41,790 nt of DNA from Bacteroides sp. CAG:770 (GTDB taxonomy: Bacteria; Bacteroidota; Bacteroidia; Bacteroidales; UBA932), in NCBI GenBank assembly GCA_000435075.1, contig FR890668.1, positions 8,158 to 49,947 on the forward strand. Reading direction: 5' to 3'. The position numbers were made by a program, and so were the translations under genes. This document shows, one piece after another, positions 26,353-33,912 of the stretch; position 1 is the stretch's first letter, and each line of letters begins with the position of its first letter. The notes beneath the pieces were generated by a model, which saw only the letters and a program-made list of their open reading frames with translations, had not been told where the DNA came from and did no database searches.

Positions 26353-28283
26353 TATCTTTCCTCCCTATATTTATTGATCATACTTTCCACATAAAGAAGA
26401 GCCGCCGTGCTCAATGCAGACGAAATCGCTCCGTGAGGTTCGTGAGGAGGGTCTCCGTCATAAAGTTCGGAGAATGCTCCCACGCCGTGCTTGTTCAGAT
26501 CGTCATAGAATCCTTCGATGAGCATCTCGGCCCTGCGGCAATATGCTGCGCCCTGCATCTTGAACTTGGCATTGACATAGAACAGGAGCAGCGCAGGCCA
26601 TGCGCAACCCTGCTGATAGGCATTGTCACGCTCTGTCTGGTTACCCTCATATACGCCTCTGTATTTCATGTCGCGAGGAGACAGTGTCCTGATTCCCCTG
26701 GATGTCGCAAGTTCCCTGTCAACGATATTCATGACACTGTTCATCACGCTGTCATCCACAAGCTGGTGGAAGATTGCAAGTGCGAACAGCTGGTTCGGGC
26801 GCACATCGGTATTCTGACCGTTATTATCCACATAGTCAGCAAGGTAGCCTTTGTCTTCCATCCAGAATGTCGGCTGATAGTTGGCCTTGACAAGGTCCCT
26901 TACCGGAGTCCAAACCGCGGCGAATTTGCCGTCGCCGAACTTCTCGTCCATCTCTGTAGAGAAGCAGAGAATGTCATACCACAAGGCATTGGTCTCTACC
27001 TGATATCCCGCTCTTTCCGTTACAGGGTTGCCGTCAACGTATGCGTTCATCCATGTCAATGCCGTCCTGTCTTTCTGTGCCCAGAGCAGTCCGTCCGGCT
27101 GGAGGGAAATCTCCTTTCTGTTACCAGGAGAATAGCTTTCCACGACGCGCTTCACCACGTCTCCATATTTTGCCCAGACCTTCTTGGCGGATGCGCCGGC
27201 TGCGATATATTCCTGGAGAACAGATGCAAGCATCATAGGTGCCTCAACCTGAGTCGTGCGGTGGAAGAACCTTTCCTGGTTGTCGGCGATGAGGTTGTCC
27301 AGAATCTCCTCGAACTCGTTTTTCTTTCCGGTTGCAAGCGTAAGTCCCGGAAGAGAGAACAATGACTCTCTGAGAAGTCCGGTGTAAAGCCATGAGAATC
27401 CGGCGGTTATGCTCTTCTTTCCGTTTCTGTCACGGATAAGGAGATCAGCACAGTGCACCAGTTGGTCGTGGAAACTTCCGATATTCTTCATGCCCTTGAG
27501 GACAGTATTGAATTTTCTCGTTATCACGCGAGGATTCTCTTCATTGACAGAAGCTGAGAGGATAACTGAATCCCCCTGCTTCATCTTCAGTATGAAGGCT
27601 CCAGGAACGAACAAATCCTCTTTGCACTCGAAACCGCGTCTTGCCTCGTCGGAATATGTTATTCCATTGTACCAGTATGGTGCGGATTTAAACTCGAATG
27701 AAGAAGAACTGAGCTGAAGGTTAAGGTCAGGGAATCCCTCATACATATTGAAAGAGACACCGTTGCCGATAACCCTGTAGTCTGTGCAAGCTTCTGAATT
27801 CTGCTTGGTGAGACTATGAATGTTTCTGAATGCCAGGAAAGGCTTCAGGTTCAATGTTACTTCGGCAGGTGATTTTCTGAGTTCATAACGGATCATCACC
27901 TGGTCCCTGTCAGGAACAAGCATGATACTCTTGACGAACTCCATTTCGCCTACCCTATAGACAATCTGCGGAATCTGGTCTGCCATGAAGTCAACAATAT
28001 ATTTATGGCCGCGCGGCTCATAAATGTCTCCATAGCAATGGATTCCGAGATTGAATACTTTTCCGTTCACAGCAAGGCTCTCATCGACAGATGACAGCAG
28101 CATGTATTTGCTGCCGCCGAAATTGTCAACGGGCACGCCCAGCAGTCCGTGATAGCGTCTCGTGTTACATGTGACAATGGAGGTGTTGCAGTAAGCACCT
28201 GTCTTATTGGCACATATAATCTCTCTCTTCAATGAGTACGAGAGATTCACAAGTTCCGCCTTGTTGAAATTCAGGAATGCCAT
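26352..28283 (-). CDS. Glycogen debranching enzyme (amylo-alpha-1,6-glucosidase, GH133-like)
   Basis: A 643-residue cytoplasmic protein. The N-terminal beta domain (about 15-290) matches the bacterial/archaeal debranching-enzyme N-terminal domain (E-I-I-C-A-N-K-T-G-A-Y, N-T-R-R-Y-H-G-L-L). The (alpha/alpha)6 catalytic domain follows (F-S-W-L-Y-T-G-L-L-R-E-S near 320; Q-P-D-G-L-L-W-A; R-A-G-Y-Q-V-E-T-N-A-L-W-Y; Q-T-E-R-D-N-A-Y-Q-Q-G-C-A-W-P; E-L-Y-D-G-D near the end). It would hydrolyse alpha-1,6 branch points left after phosphorylase action. In the motif usually written T-W-M-D, this protein has T-W-M-N (Asn413, codon at 27045-27047), which may affect a catalytic acid or be a family variant. 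It follows the branching enzyme by 16 bases. Confidence 0.92.
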   Translation of the reverse strand: MAFLNFNKAELVNLSYSLKREIICANKTGAYCNTSIVTCNTRRYHGLLGVPVDNFGGSKYMLLSSVDESLAVNGKVFNLGIHCYGDIYEPRGHKYIVDFMADQIPQIVYRVGEMEFVKSIMLVPDRDQVMIRYELRKSPAEVTLNLKPFLAFRNIHSLTKQNSEACTDYRVIGNGVSFNMYEGFPDLNLQLSSSSFEFKSAPYWYNGITYSDEARRGFECKEDLFVPGAFILKMKQGDSVILSASVNEENPRVITRKFNTVLKGMKNIGSFHDQLVHCADLLIRDRNGKKSITAGFSWLYTGLLRESLFSLPGLTLATGKKNEFEEILDNLIADNQERFFHRTTQVEAPMMLASVLQEYIAAGASAKKVWAKYGDVVKRVVESYSPGNRKEISLQPDGLLWAQKDRTALTWMNAYVDGNPVTERAGYQVETNALWYDILCFSTEMDEKFGDGKFAAVWTPVRDLVKANYQPTFWMEDKGYLADYVDNNGQNTDVRPNQLFALAIFHQLVDDSVMNSVMNIVDRELATSRGIRTLSPRDMKYRGVYEGNQTERDNAYQQGCAWPALLLFYVNAKFKMQGAAYCRRAEMLIEGFYDDLNKHGVGAFSELYDGDPPHEPHGAISSALSTAALLYVESMINKYREER

Positions 28284-28299
28284 ATTCTATATTTAGTTT

Positions 28300-30264
28300 T
28301 TATGATTTACGTCTGAATACCAGCGCACATCGGCTAGGAAGATACATGGTGATGCCGGTATCGGAATGATGCACTTCTCCTTCCTTAAGTCGGGAGAATC
28401 CGTCATACCTCTTCTCATCAGAATCCAGTTCAAGTTCCCAATCTCCTTCCGGAACTTCGACAGCGTAGCCGGTGAATGATTCTGAAGGGTTAAAATCGAG
28501 TGCAAAGATATAATTTTTGCGTCTGAAAATCAAGACTTTCTTCTCCTCGTCGGCTCTGATCAATTCCGGTTTATAAGCCAGAAGATTCTCTTTTCTGAAC
28601 AGATGAATCATGTCAGAATCGAAATTCATCAGATACTTGTAGCGGAGATAGTCAGGTTTGCACAGAGACCATTGTCTTCTGGCATATTTATACGACCATC
28701 CGTTTCCGGCACGAGGAAAATCTATCCACTCGGGATGACCGAACTCATTTCCCATAAAAGTCAGGTACCCGTCACCTGCCGTCGCGATGGTGACCAGCCT
28801 TATCATCTTGTGCAGAGCGATGCCCCTATCGACGACAATACTCTTGGAGTCAATGTTCATCGATGTGTACATCTCCTTATCTATAAGTCTGAATATGAGG
28901 GTTTTGTCTCCCACCAGCGCCTGGTCGTGGCACTCGGCATAACTGATGGTCTTCTCATCCTCACGCTTGTTGGTAAGTTCCCACCAGATTTCACCCATGC
29001 TCCACTGGTCGTCTGTCTTTTCCTTGAGCCACTTGATCCAATGGTCAGCAACGCCCATGGCCATACGGAATTCGAAGCCAAGTCCTCCGGCCTCGAACGG
29101 AGCCGCCAGCCCAGCCATTCCGCTCATATCCTCGGCAATGGTAATTCCGTCAGGATCAATCTCTTTCACGAGCATTGCGGCCAATGCCAGATAAGTAACG
29201 GCATTTTCATCTACACCTGCATTGAAATAATTGTCATATCCGACGAAGTCCTTGCCCAGGCCGTGGTCCCAATATAACATACTCGTGACACCGTCGAACC
29301 TGAATCCGTCCAGATGATACTCTTCCATCCAGAACTTGCAGTTGGACAGGAGGAAATATTTGGTTTCACTCTTTCCGTAGTCGAAGCATCTGGAGCCCCA
29401 CGCAGGATGGCGTCCCTGGGGTCCCTTATAGAAATACAGGTCTTCCCTGCCGTCGAACAGGCTGAGCCCTTCCGCCTCATTGTCCACGCTGTGGGAATGG
29501 ACGATATCCATCACGACGGCTATGCCGCGGGCATGTGCATCATCCACAAGATGCTTGAATTCCTCCGGTGTTCCGAATCTGGAGGAAAGTGCGTAGAAGT
29601 TGGAGACCTGATATCCGAAGGAGCCGTAATAAGGGTGCTCCTGAAGAGCCATAATCTGGATGGTGTCGTAGCCAAGCGCCTCGATATGAGGAAGAACATT
29701 GACACGGAACTCTTCGAAGGTAGCGACTTTTTCCTCCTCGGAACTCATGCCTATGTGGCACTCGTAGATCAGCGGATGAGGTCTCGCGCCCGGCCTCGCA
29801 CTCTTCCATTGATATTGCTCGTCCGGTTCCCACACCTGCGCGCAGAACACCTTGGTGACAGGGTCCTGCACTACCCTCCTGACGTAGGAAGGGAGCCTTT
29901 CCCCGCCTCCTCCAGGCCATTCGATGAAGAGTTTGTAGAGTTCCTGATGGTGGAGGAACATGGCGGGCAGGCGGATTTCCCAGTTTCCGCCGCCGATAGG
30001 ATTAAGCGAATAGGCCGCCGTGCGTCTCCAGTTGTTGAACTCGCCTATGAGGTATATCCTGCTGGCATTGGGAGCCCACTCACGGAAGACCCAGCCCCCG
30101 TCGGCATCCCTGTGCAGGCCATAGTACAGATGGTTGTTCAGCCCGTCGGCAAGGGAGCCGTCCAGGGCTATCTTGTCGCGCTCTTCCAATATTCTTTCAT
30201 GACGCTTCTCTATGGCTTCCTTGTACGGAGCCAAATAAGGGTCGGTCTCATATATCTTCTTCAT
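28300..30264 (-). CDS. glgB: 1,4-alpha-glucan branching enzyme, eukaryote-like (GH13_8)
   Basis: A 654-residue cytoplasmic transglycosidase that introduces alpha-1,6 branches into glycogen. A CBM48-like N-terminal domain (about 40-140, F-R-E-W-A-P-N-A, G-E-F-N-N-W) precedes the GH13 barrel. The nucleophile is Asp324 in G-F-R-F-D-G-V-T-S-M-L-Y, the acid/base Glu378 in T-I-A-E-D-M-S-G, and the third carboxylate Asp447 in E-C-H-D-Q-A. F-M-G-N-E-F-G-H-P-E-W and the C-terminal beta domain follow. The motif V-T-S-M-L-Y and the overall length fit the eukaryotic/plant-like subfamily rather than the E. coli type. It heads the glycogen block, 45 bases after xseB. Confidence 0.94.
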   Translation of the reverse strand: MKKIYETDPYLAPYKEAIEKRHERILEERDKIALDGSLADGLNNHLYYGLHRDADGGWVFREWAPNASRIYLIGEFNNWRRTAAYSLNPIGGGNWEIRLPAMFLHHQELYKLFIEWPGGGGERLPSYVRRVVQDPVTKVFCAQVWEPDEQYQWKSARPGARPHPLIYECHIGMSSEEEKVATFEEFRVNVLPHIEALGYDTIQIMALQEHPYYGSFGYQVSNFYALSSRFGTPEEFKHLVDDAHARGIAVVMDIVHSHSVDNEAEGLSLFDGREDLYFYKGPQGRHPAWGSRCFDYGKSETKYFLLSNCKFWMEEYHLDGFRFDGVTSMLYWDHGLGKDFVGYDNYFNAGVDENAVTYLALAAMLVKEIDPDGITIAEDMSGMAGLAAPFEAGGLGFEFRMAMGVADHWIKWLKEKTDDQWSMGEIWWELTNKREDEKTISYAECHDQALVGDKTLIFRLIDKEMYTSMNIDSKSIVVDRGIALHKMIRLVTIATAGDGYLTFMGNEFGHPEWIDFPRAGNGWSYKYARRQWSLCKPDYLRYKYLMNFDSDMIHLFRKENLLAYKPELIRADEEKKVLIFRRKNYIFALDFNPSESFTGYAVEVPEGDWELELDSDEKRYDGFSRLKEGEVHHSDTGITMYLPSRCALVFRRKS

Positions 30265-30309
30265 AATCCTGGTAATTTCTCGTTAAAGCCCTGTGAACCA
30301 AGCGATTCC

Positions 30310-30519
30310 TCAAGCCATATCCATGTCGTCAGCCTTGTCCCTCACGCTCCTCAGATACGCGCGGCACTCCGCAATCAGTTCCTTGGACCGCTTCACATAG
30401 GCATCAATATCGTCAAGTCCCGTAGCCGGGTCCTCGACTTTAGCCGCGATTTTATCCAATTCCTCAACAGCTTTTCTGTAATCAAATTTATCCATATACC
30501 AATCCGTTGAAACCGTCAT
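30310..30519 (-). CDS. xseB: Exodeoxyribonuclease VII small subunit
   Basis: A 69-residue helical protein. F-D-Y-R-K-A-V-E-E-L-D-K-I, then V-E-D-P-A-T-G-L-D-D-I-D, and L-I-A-E-C-R-A-Y-L match XseB, which packs several copies along the large subunit to form exonuclease VII. The start is either the ATG at 30519, which overlaps the xseA stop as ATGA, or the ATG at 30495 (61 residues), which gives the usual family N-terminus. I keep the coupled start. It is the last of the two exo VII genes and is followed by the glycogen block after 45 bases. Confidence 0.88.
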   Translation of the reverse strand: MTVSTDWYMDKFDYRKAVEELDKIAAKVEDPATGLDDIDAYVKRSKELIAECRAYLRSVRDKADDMDMA

Positions 30520-31637
30520 CTGCTTTCATTGACAATACAATCCAATGTCCCGTCGGCAAACATGACCGAAACTTTGTCGCCCTTCTTTCTGCCTCCGGCA
30601 CCCTTCATGACCACACCGTCGCCGTCGAGCACCAATGCGTAGCCGCGTGAAAGGATTCGCCTCGGATCCGCACCCGAAATCCTGGATTCGAGAAGGTCAA
30701 TGCGGGACTGCATCCCGGAAATCTTGTTCAGAAAGGCCATCCTGAGCCTGGAGCCATAGGACATAATCCTCTGGTCTTCATCCATATAGATATCCAGAAA
30801 GACATCCGCGAGCGCCGTCGGGGTCTTGACGTAGTTCCATGCGGCCATGTCACATATATGAAAGTCCTGGTCATGACCGACTGCCGTCAGCACCGGCACG
30901 GGACACTTTGCAATGGCTGCAGCGACTTCGTAGTCATCGAAACAAGCAAGGTCCAGTTTGGCCCCGCCGCCTCTCAATATCAGCACGGCATCATACGGAC
31001 ATTCCGCAGCGGCTGCGCTTCCGACCGCCCCGGAAATGGATTCCGGAGCGGACACGCCTTGCATCACGGCCTCGTAAAGGTCTGTGTGAAAGACAAATCC
31101 GTATTCATTTTCATGAAGATGCCGCATAAAATCACGATATCCGGCAGCGTCAGGAGCGGATATTACCGCAAGCCTGTAAGGGAGTGAGGCCAATGACAGT
31201 TTTTTCTGTCTGTCGAGCAGGCCTTCGCGTCTGAGACGCTCTATGGTTTCCTGCCTCTCCTTCTCCTTGTCTCCGATAGTATATTGAGGGTCAATGTCAT
31301 CCACTATCACGGACAGTCCGTACAACTGGCTGAAATTGACCTGAACCTGTACAAGAACATTGATCCCGGCCTGAAGGGGAATTCCGGTCTCCGACTCGAA
31401 GTAAGGAGCCAGGAACCTGAATTTGGAACTCCAGATTATGGCCGTAACCTTTGCTACAAGTCCGTTTCCGTCCGACTGGGAAAGTTCCATATAACAATGC
31501 CCTCCCGGCCTGGCCTTCACGGCACTTATCTCGGCTTTCACCCACAAACGGGCCGGAAAAGCCCCCTCCAACACTGTTTTCAGATGCGTCTGGAGCGTGT
31601 AAAGGTCTATTACGTTTTTTTCCATACCACCTGTCAT
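30516..31637 (-). CDS. xseA: Exodeoxyribonuclease VII large subunit
   Basis: The 373-residue catalytic subunit of exonuclease VII, which degrades single-stranded DNA. The N-terminal OB-fold (about 15-105) has L-W-V-K-A-E-I-S and G-H-C-Y-M-E-L-S. The catalytic domain carries A-V-I-S-A-P-D-A-A-G-Y-R-D-F near 155-168, then I-L-R-G-G-G-A-K-L-D-L-A-C-F-D (about 218-232), P-V-L-T-A-V-G-H-D-Q-D and V-K-T-P-T-A-L-A-D. A coiled coil and a C-terminal barrel segment follow. It is shorter than E. coli XseA (about 456), mainly through a short coiled coil. An ATG four codons inside (31625) is an alternative start. It has a strong promoter and a leader of about 100 bases with two dyads. Confidence 0.94.
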   Translation of the reverse strand: MTGGMEKNVIDLYTLQTHLKTVLEGAFPARLWVKAEISAVKARPGGHCYMELSQSDGNGLVAKVTAIIWSSKFRFLAPYFESETGIPLQAGINVLVQVQVNFSQLYGLSVIVDDIDPQYTIGDKEKERQETIERLRREGLLDRQKKLSLASLPYRLAVISAPDAAGYRDFMRHLHENEYGFVFHTDLYEAVMQGVSAPESISGAVGSAAAAECPYDAVLILRGGGAKLDLACFDDYEVAAAIAKCPVPVLTAVGHDQDFHICDMAAWNYVKTPTALADVFLDIYMDEDQRIMSYGSRLRMAFLNKISGMQSRIDLLESRISGADPRRILSRGYALVLDGDGVVMKGAGGRKKGDKVSVMFADGTLDCIVNESR

Positions 31638-31695
31638 TAATTATGTCTCCGCCTTCCCACGGACAGCCCCACAAAATGGACTCCCCCAGCCCTGA

Positions 31696-31731
31696 CCGGG
31701 CCCGGAAAGCGACGTTCCGCGCCTGCGGAAC
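31696..31731 (-). promoter_or_regulatory. Structured 5' leader of xseA
   Basis: A perfect 7-base-pair hairpin GTTCCGC-GCCT-GCGGAAC (31714-31731) lies at the predicted 5' end of the xseA mRNA. A perfect palindrome CCGGGCCCGG (31696-31705) follows inside the leader. Neither is followed by a T tract before the gene, so they are more likely stability or regulatory elements than terminators. Confidence 0.4.
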
Positions 31732-31739
31732 ACAAGTTA

Positions 31740-31770
31740 CAAATTTAGAATCCGTTTCACTTATTTCAAA
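31740..31770 (-). promoter_or_regulatory. Promoter of xseA (and possibly the glycogen block)
   Basis: TTTG (31770-31767), exactly 19 bases, TAAATTTG (31747-31740) on the minus strand: a full match to the Bacteroidota promoter form, about 100 bases before the xseA start. With no clear terminator until the glycogen genes end, it may feed the whole downstream run. Confidence 0.7.
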
Positions 31771-31788
31771 ATAAAATCACCATGAAAG

Positions 31789-31815
31789 AACATTCCGGCG
31801 ACGTCCGGAAATGTT
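31789..31815. repeat. Inverted repeat between the divergent xseA and engB promoters
   Basis: AACATTCCGG (31789-31798) and CCGGAAATGTT (31805-31815) pair over 10 bases with one bulged A and a 6-base centre. No gene ends here, so it is not needed as a terminator. Its place between two divergent promoters suggests a regulator site or a recombination relic. Confidence 0.4.
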
Positions 31816-31850
31816 TTCTCCGTCTTTCTTCATACTTCTGATTTTTTTGC

Positions 31851-31858
31851 TATCTTTG
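31851..31858 (+). promoter_or_regulatory. Probable -7 element of engB-prs
   Basis: TATCTTTG followed by CG fits the TAnnTTTG element, about 39 bases before the engB ATG. The upstream element is poor (T-rich, no TTTG at the right distance). Confidence 0.45.
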
Positions 31859-31897
31859 CGCCAGTTTTGTAACTCAAATTTCACTTTTTCGGAACAA

Positions 31898-32539
31898 ATG
31901 AAACCTGGCACCAAAATCTCCAGCGCTAAGTTTGCCGGCAGCAGCACGATGGTCTCGCAGAAACCGGCCCAGAGACTGCCGGAAGTAGCGTTCATCGGGA
32001 GATCGAACGTCGGCAAATCTTCCCTGATAAACATGCTTACCGGAAACGGAAAGCTTGCCATGACTTCCGGAACTCCCGGCAAGACCAGGCTCGTGAACCA
32101 TTTTCTCATAAACGACAGCTGGTATCTGGTGGATCTTCCGGGCTATGGTTTCGCCAAACTTCCTGACAAGGAACGCGAGAAACTGAAGGATGTTATCCGC
32201 GACTATCTGAACCATTCCGAGGAACTTCTCCTGCTCTTCGTTCTCATCGACGTACGCCATGACATCGGCAAGGTCGATATGGACTTTCTGGAAGAGCTCG
32301 GCCACAGTGACATTCCTTTCGCAATCATCTTCACCAAGGGTGACAAGATGGGACCTGTAGCCAGGGCCGCACAGATAGAGAGGGACAAGGCCCAGCTTCT
32401 GGAATCCTGGGAAGAGCTCCCGCTCAGTTTCGTAAGTTCTTCACAGACAGGGCTTGGCAAAGACGAGATTCTCGAATACATTTCAGATGTTCTGAAAGAA
32501 GCAGAGGAAAAGAATACTACAAACCAATATAAAAAGTAA
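31898..32539 (+). CDS. engB: Ribosome biogenesis GTPase YsxC/EngB
   Basis: A 213-residue GTPase needed for large ribosomal subunit assembly. I start it at the ATG at 31898. An upstream in-frame ATG at 31811 would add a hydrophobic 29-residue stretch that overlaps the -7 element, so it is not used. G1 is G-R-S-N-V-G-K-S-S (about 37-45), G3 is D-L-P-G-Y-G, and G4 is T-K-G-D-K, where T-K-x-D is usual. The S-S-S segment near 184 is G5. The stop shares a base with the prs start (TAATG), so these are coupled. Confidence 0.95.
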   Translation: MKPGTKISSAKFAGSSTMVSQKPAQRLPEVAFIGRSNVGKSSLINMLTGNGKLAMTSGTPGKTRLVNHFLINDSWYLVDLPGYGFAKLPDKEREKLKDVIRDYLNHSEELLLLFVLIDVRHDIGKVDMDFLEELGHSDIPFAIIFTKGDKMGPVARAAQIERDKAQLLESWEELPLSFVSSSQTGLGKDEILEYISDVLKEAEEKNTTNQYKK

Positions 32540-33516
32540 TGAACACACCTCACAAAATGGAATTGTTTGCATGCAGGGCTTCCAAAGACTTTGCAGCAAA
32601 AGTTGTTGACGAGTTGAACAAGATCCAGCCGGAAGGAGAAGGTCCGGTACATCTCGGGAACTCAGAAGTTTCTGTCTTCAGCGACGGAGAATTCCAGCCA
32701 TCATTTACTGAAAGCGTACGCGGAGCGACTGTCTTCATCCTCCAGTCCACTTTCCCTCCGACTGAAAACCTCATGGAACTGCTTCTTACCATTGATGCAG
32801 CCAAGAGAGCTTCCGCATACAAGGTCATCGCGGTTATGCCTTACTTCGGATGGGCACGTCAGGACAGGAAGGACAAGCCGAGAGTATCTATCGGAGCCAA
32901 GCTTTGCGCCAACCTCCTTAGCGCAGCCGGAGTGGACAGAGTCATGACCTGCGACCTCCACGCTGACCAGATTCAGGGATTCTTCGACATTCCTGTCGAT
33001 CATATCTACGCAAGCAAGGTGTTCATACCTTACCTCAAGTCATTGAATATCGAGAACTTGGCAATCGCCGCTCCTGATATGGGAGGCGCAAAGAGAGCCA
33101 ATGCCTATGCAAAGGATCTCGCTTGCCCGGTAATCATCTGCCACAAGTCCAGAGAAAGAGCAAATGTGGTAGCTTCCATTACAGCCATCGGTGACGTTGA
33201 AGGAAAGAATGTAGTTATCGTGGATGATATGATCGATACCGCCGGCACACTTACAAAGGCTGCCGACATCCTTATCGAGAAAGGCGCGAAGAGCGTAAGG
33301 GCTTGCGCGACACACGCAATCCTTTCAGGTCCTGCATATGACAGGATCAATGCTTCCAAGCTTTCTGAGGTTTATGTCACAGACACAATTCCTCTGAGAG
33401 CCGCCCCTGGCGTTGACACAAGCAAGATTAAAGTTGTCTCCATGACCAGCACATTCGCAAGAATCATCCGCAAGGTTTGCGACAACGAGCCTATCAGCCC
33501 TGAATTTATTTTCTAG
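32539..33516 (+). CDS. prs: Ribose-phosphate pyrophosphokinase
   Basis: A 325-residue cytoplasmic enzyme that makes PRPP from ribose 5-phosphate and ATP. Family motifs are E-V-S-V-F-S-D-G-E-F-Q-P near 35-46, Y-F-G-W-A-R-Q-D-R-K-D-K-P-R (ATP-binding flexible region), C-D-L-H-A-D-Q-I-Q-G-F-F-D, and the catalytic-loop region K-S-R-E-R-A. The PRPP-binding loop is V-V-I-V-D-D-M-I-D-T-A-G-T (225-237). An ATG six codons inside (M-E-L-F-A) is an alternative start, but the first ATG is coupled to engB. Confidence 0.96.
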   Translation: MNTPHKMELFACRASKDFAAKVVDELNKIQPEGEGPVHLGNSEVSVFSDGEFQPSFTESVRGATVFILQSTFPPTENLMELLLTIDAAKRASAYKVIAVMPYFGWARQDRKDKPRVSIGAKLCANLLSAAGVDRVMTCDLHADQIQGFFDIPVDHIYASKVFIPYLKSLNIENLAIAAPDMGGAKRANAYAKDLACPVIICHKSRERANVVASITAIGDVEGKNVVIVDDMIDTAGTLTKAADILIEKGAKSVRACATHAILSGPAYDRINASKLSEVYVTDTIPLRAAPGVDTSKIKVVSMTSTFARIIRKVCDNEPISPEFIF

Positions 33517-33533
33517 AAGTATATTGTAAATAG

Positions 33534-33585
33534 GTCCTGAATCCAGTCTGGGGATGTTCATGCCCCGGAAACCGGGATTCAGGGC
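33534..33585. repeat. Long hairpin between prs and the small membrane protein gene
   Basis: GTCCTGAATCC (33534-33544) pairs with GGATTCAGGGC (33575-33585) over 11 base pairs with one G-U wobble, enclosing a second GGGG/CCCC dyad. There is no T tract on either side, so it is not a classic terminator. It may limit or stabilise the mRNA between prs and the downstream genes. Confidence 0.5.
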
Positions 33586-33604
33586 CATGATTGTCTAAAG
33601 ACGC

Positions 33605-33910
33605 ATGAAGATTTTTATTGCAGCATTGATTCTCATCGGAGCAGGCGTTTTCGGGATGTGCTTCAATGTCATATTCCGGAAAAAGGATTTCCCTCAAAGC
33701 GATGTCGGTGCCAATGAGAACATGCGTAACATAGGTATCCGCTGCATGAGAGAGGAGGACGACGAGCGCTTCTCCCGCATGGGCAAAGAGAACAAAGACG
33801 GAGCCGTATGCTCCGGAACATATAGTGAATCCTGTGCAGCCTGCGGGCTTTACAAGAAGGATCACAAAACAAGCAACAGTAACCCTCGTGAGAGGACAAA
33901 AAACAAGTAA
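33605..33910 (+). CDS. Small single-span membrane protein with cysteine cluster, function unknown
   Basis: A 101-residue protein. Residues 3-24 form one hydrophobic segment that could be an anchor or uncleaved signal. The rest is polar and charged, with Cys47, Cys69, Cys77 and Cys80; the last three read C-x7-C-x2-C and could bind a metal or form disulfides. Other visible stretches are R-K-K-D-F-P, V-G-A-N-E-N-M-R, G-I-R-C-M-R-E-E and a Lys/Arg/Asn-rich tail. I recognise no characterised family. It lies between prs and der, with its stop 2 bases before the der ATG, so it is very likely translated and co-expressed with der. Confidence 0.75.
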   Translation: MKIFIAALILIGAGVFGMCFNVIFRKKDFPQSDVGANENMRNIGIRCMREEDDERFSRMGKENKDGAVCSGTYSESCAACGLYKKDHKTSNSNPRERTKNK

Positions 33911-33912
33911 AG

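Noticed and set aside
29314..30510. A 398-codon plus-strand open frame opposite glgB and xseB
   Set aside because: It lies antisense to two well-supported genes, shows no domain and has the composition of a shadow frame. The same applies to long plus-strand frames at 25408-26394 and 26316-27365.
31811..31897. Hydrophobic N-terminal extension of EngB
   Set aside because: It overlaps the -7 promoter element and would put a membrane segment on a soluble GTPase; the ATG at 31898 gives the normal length.
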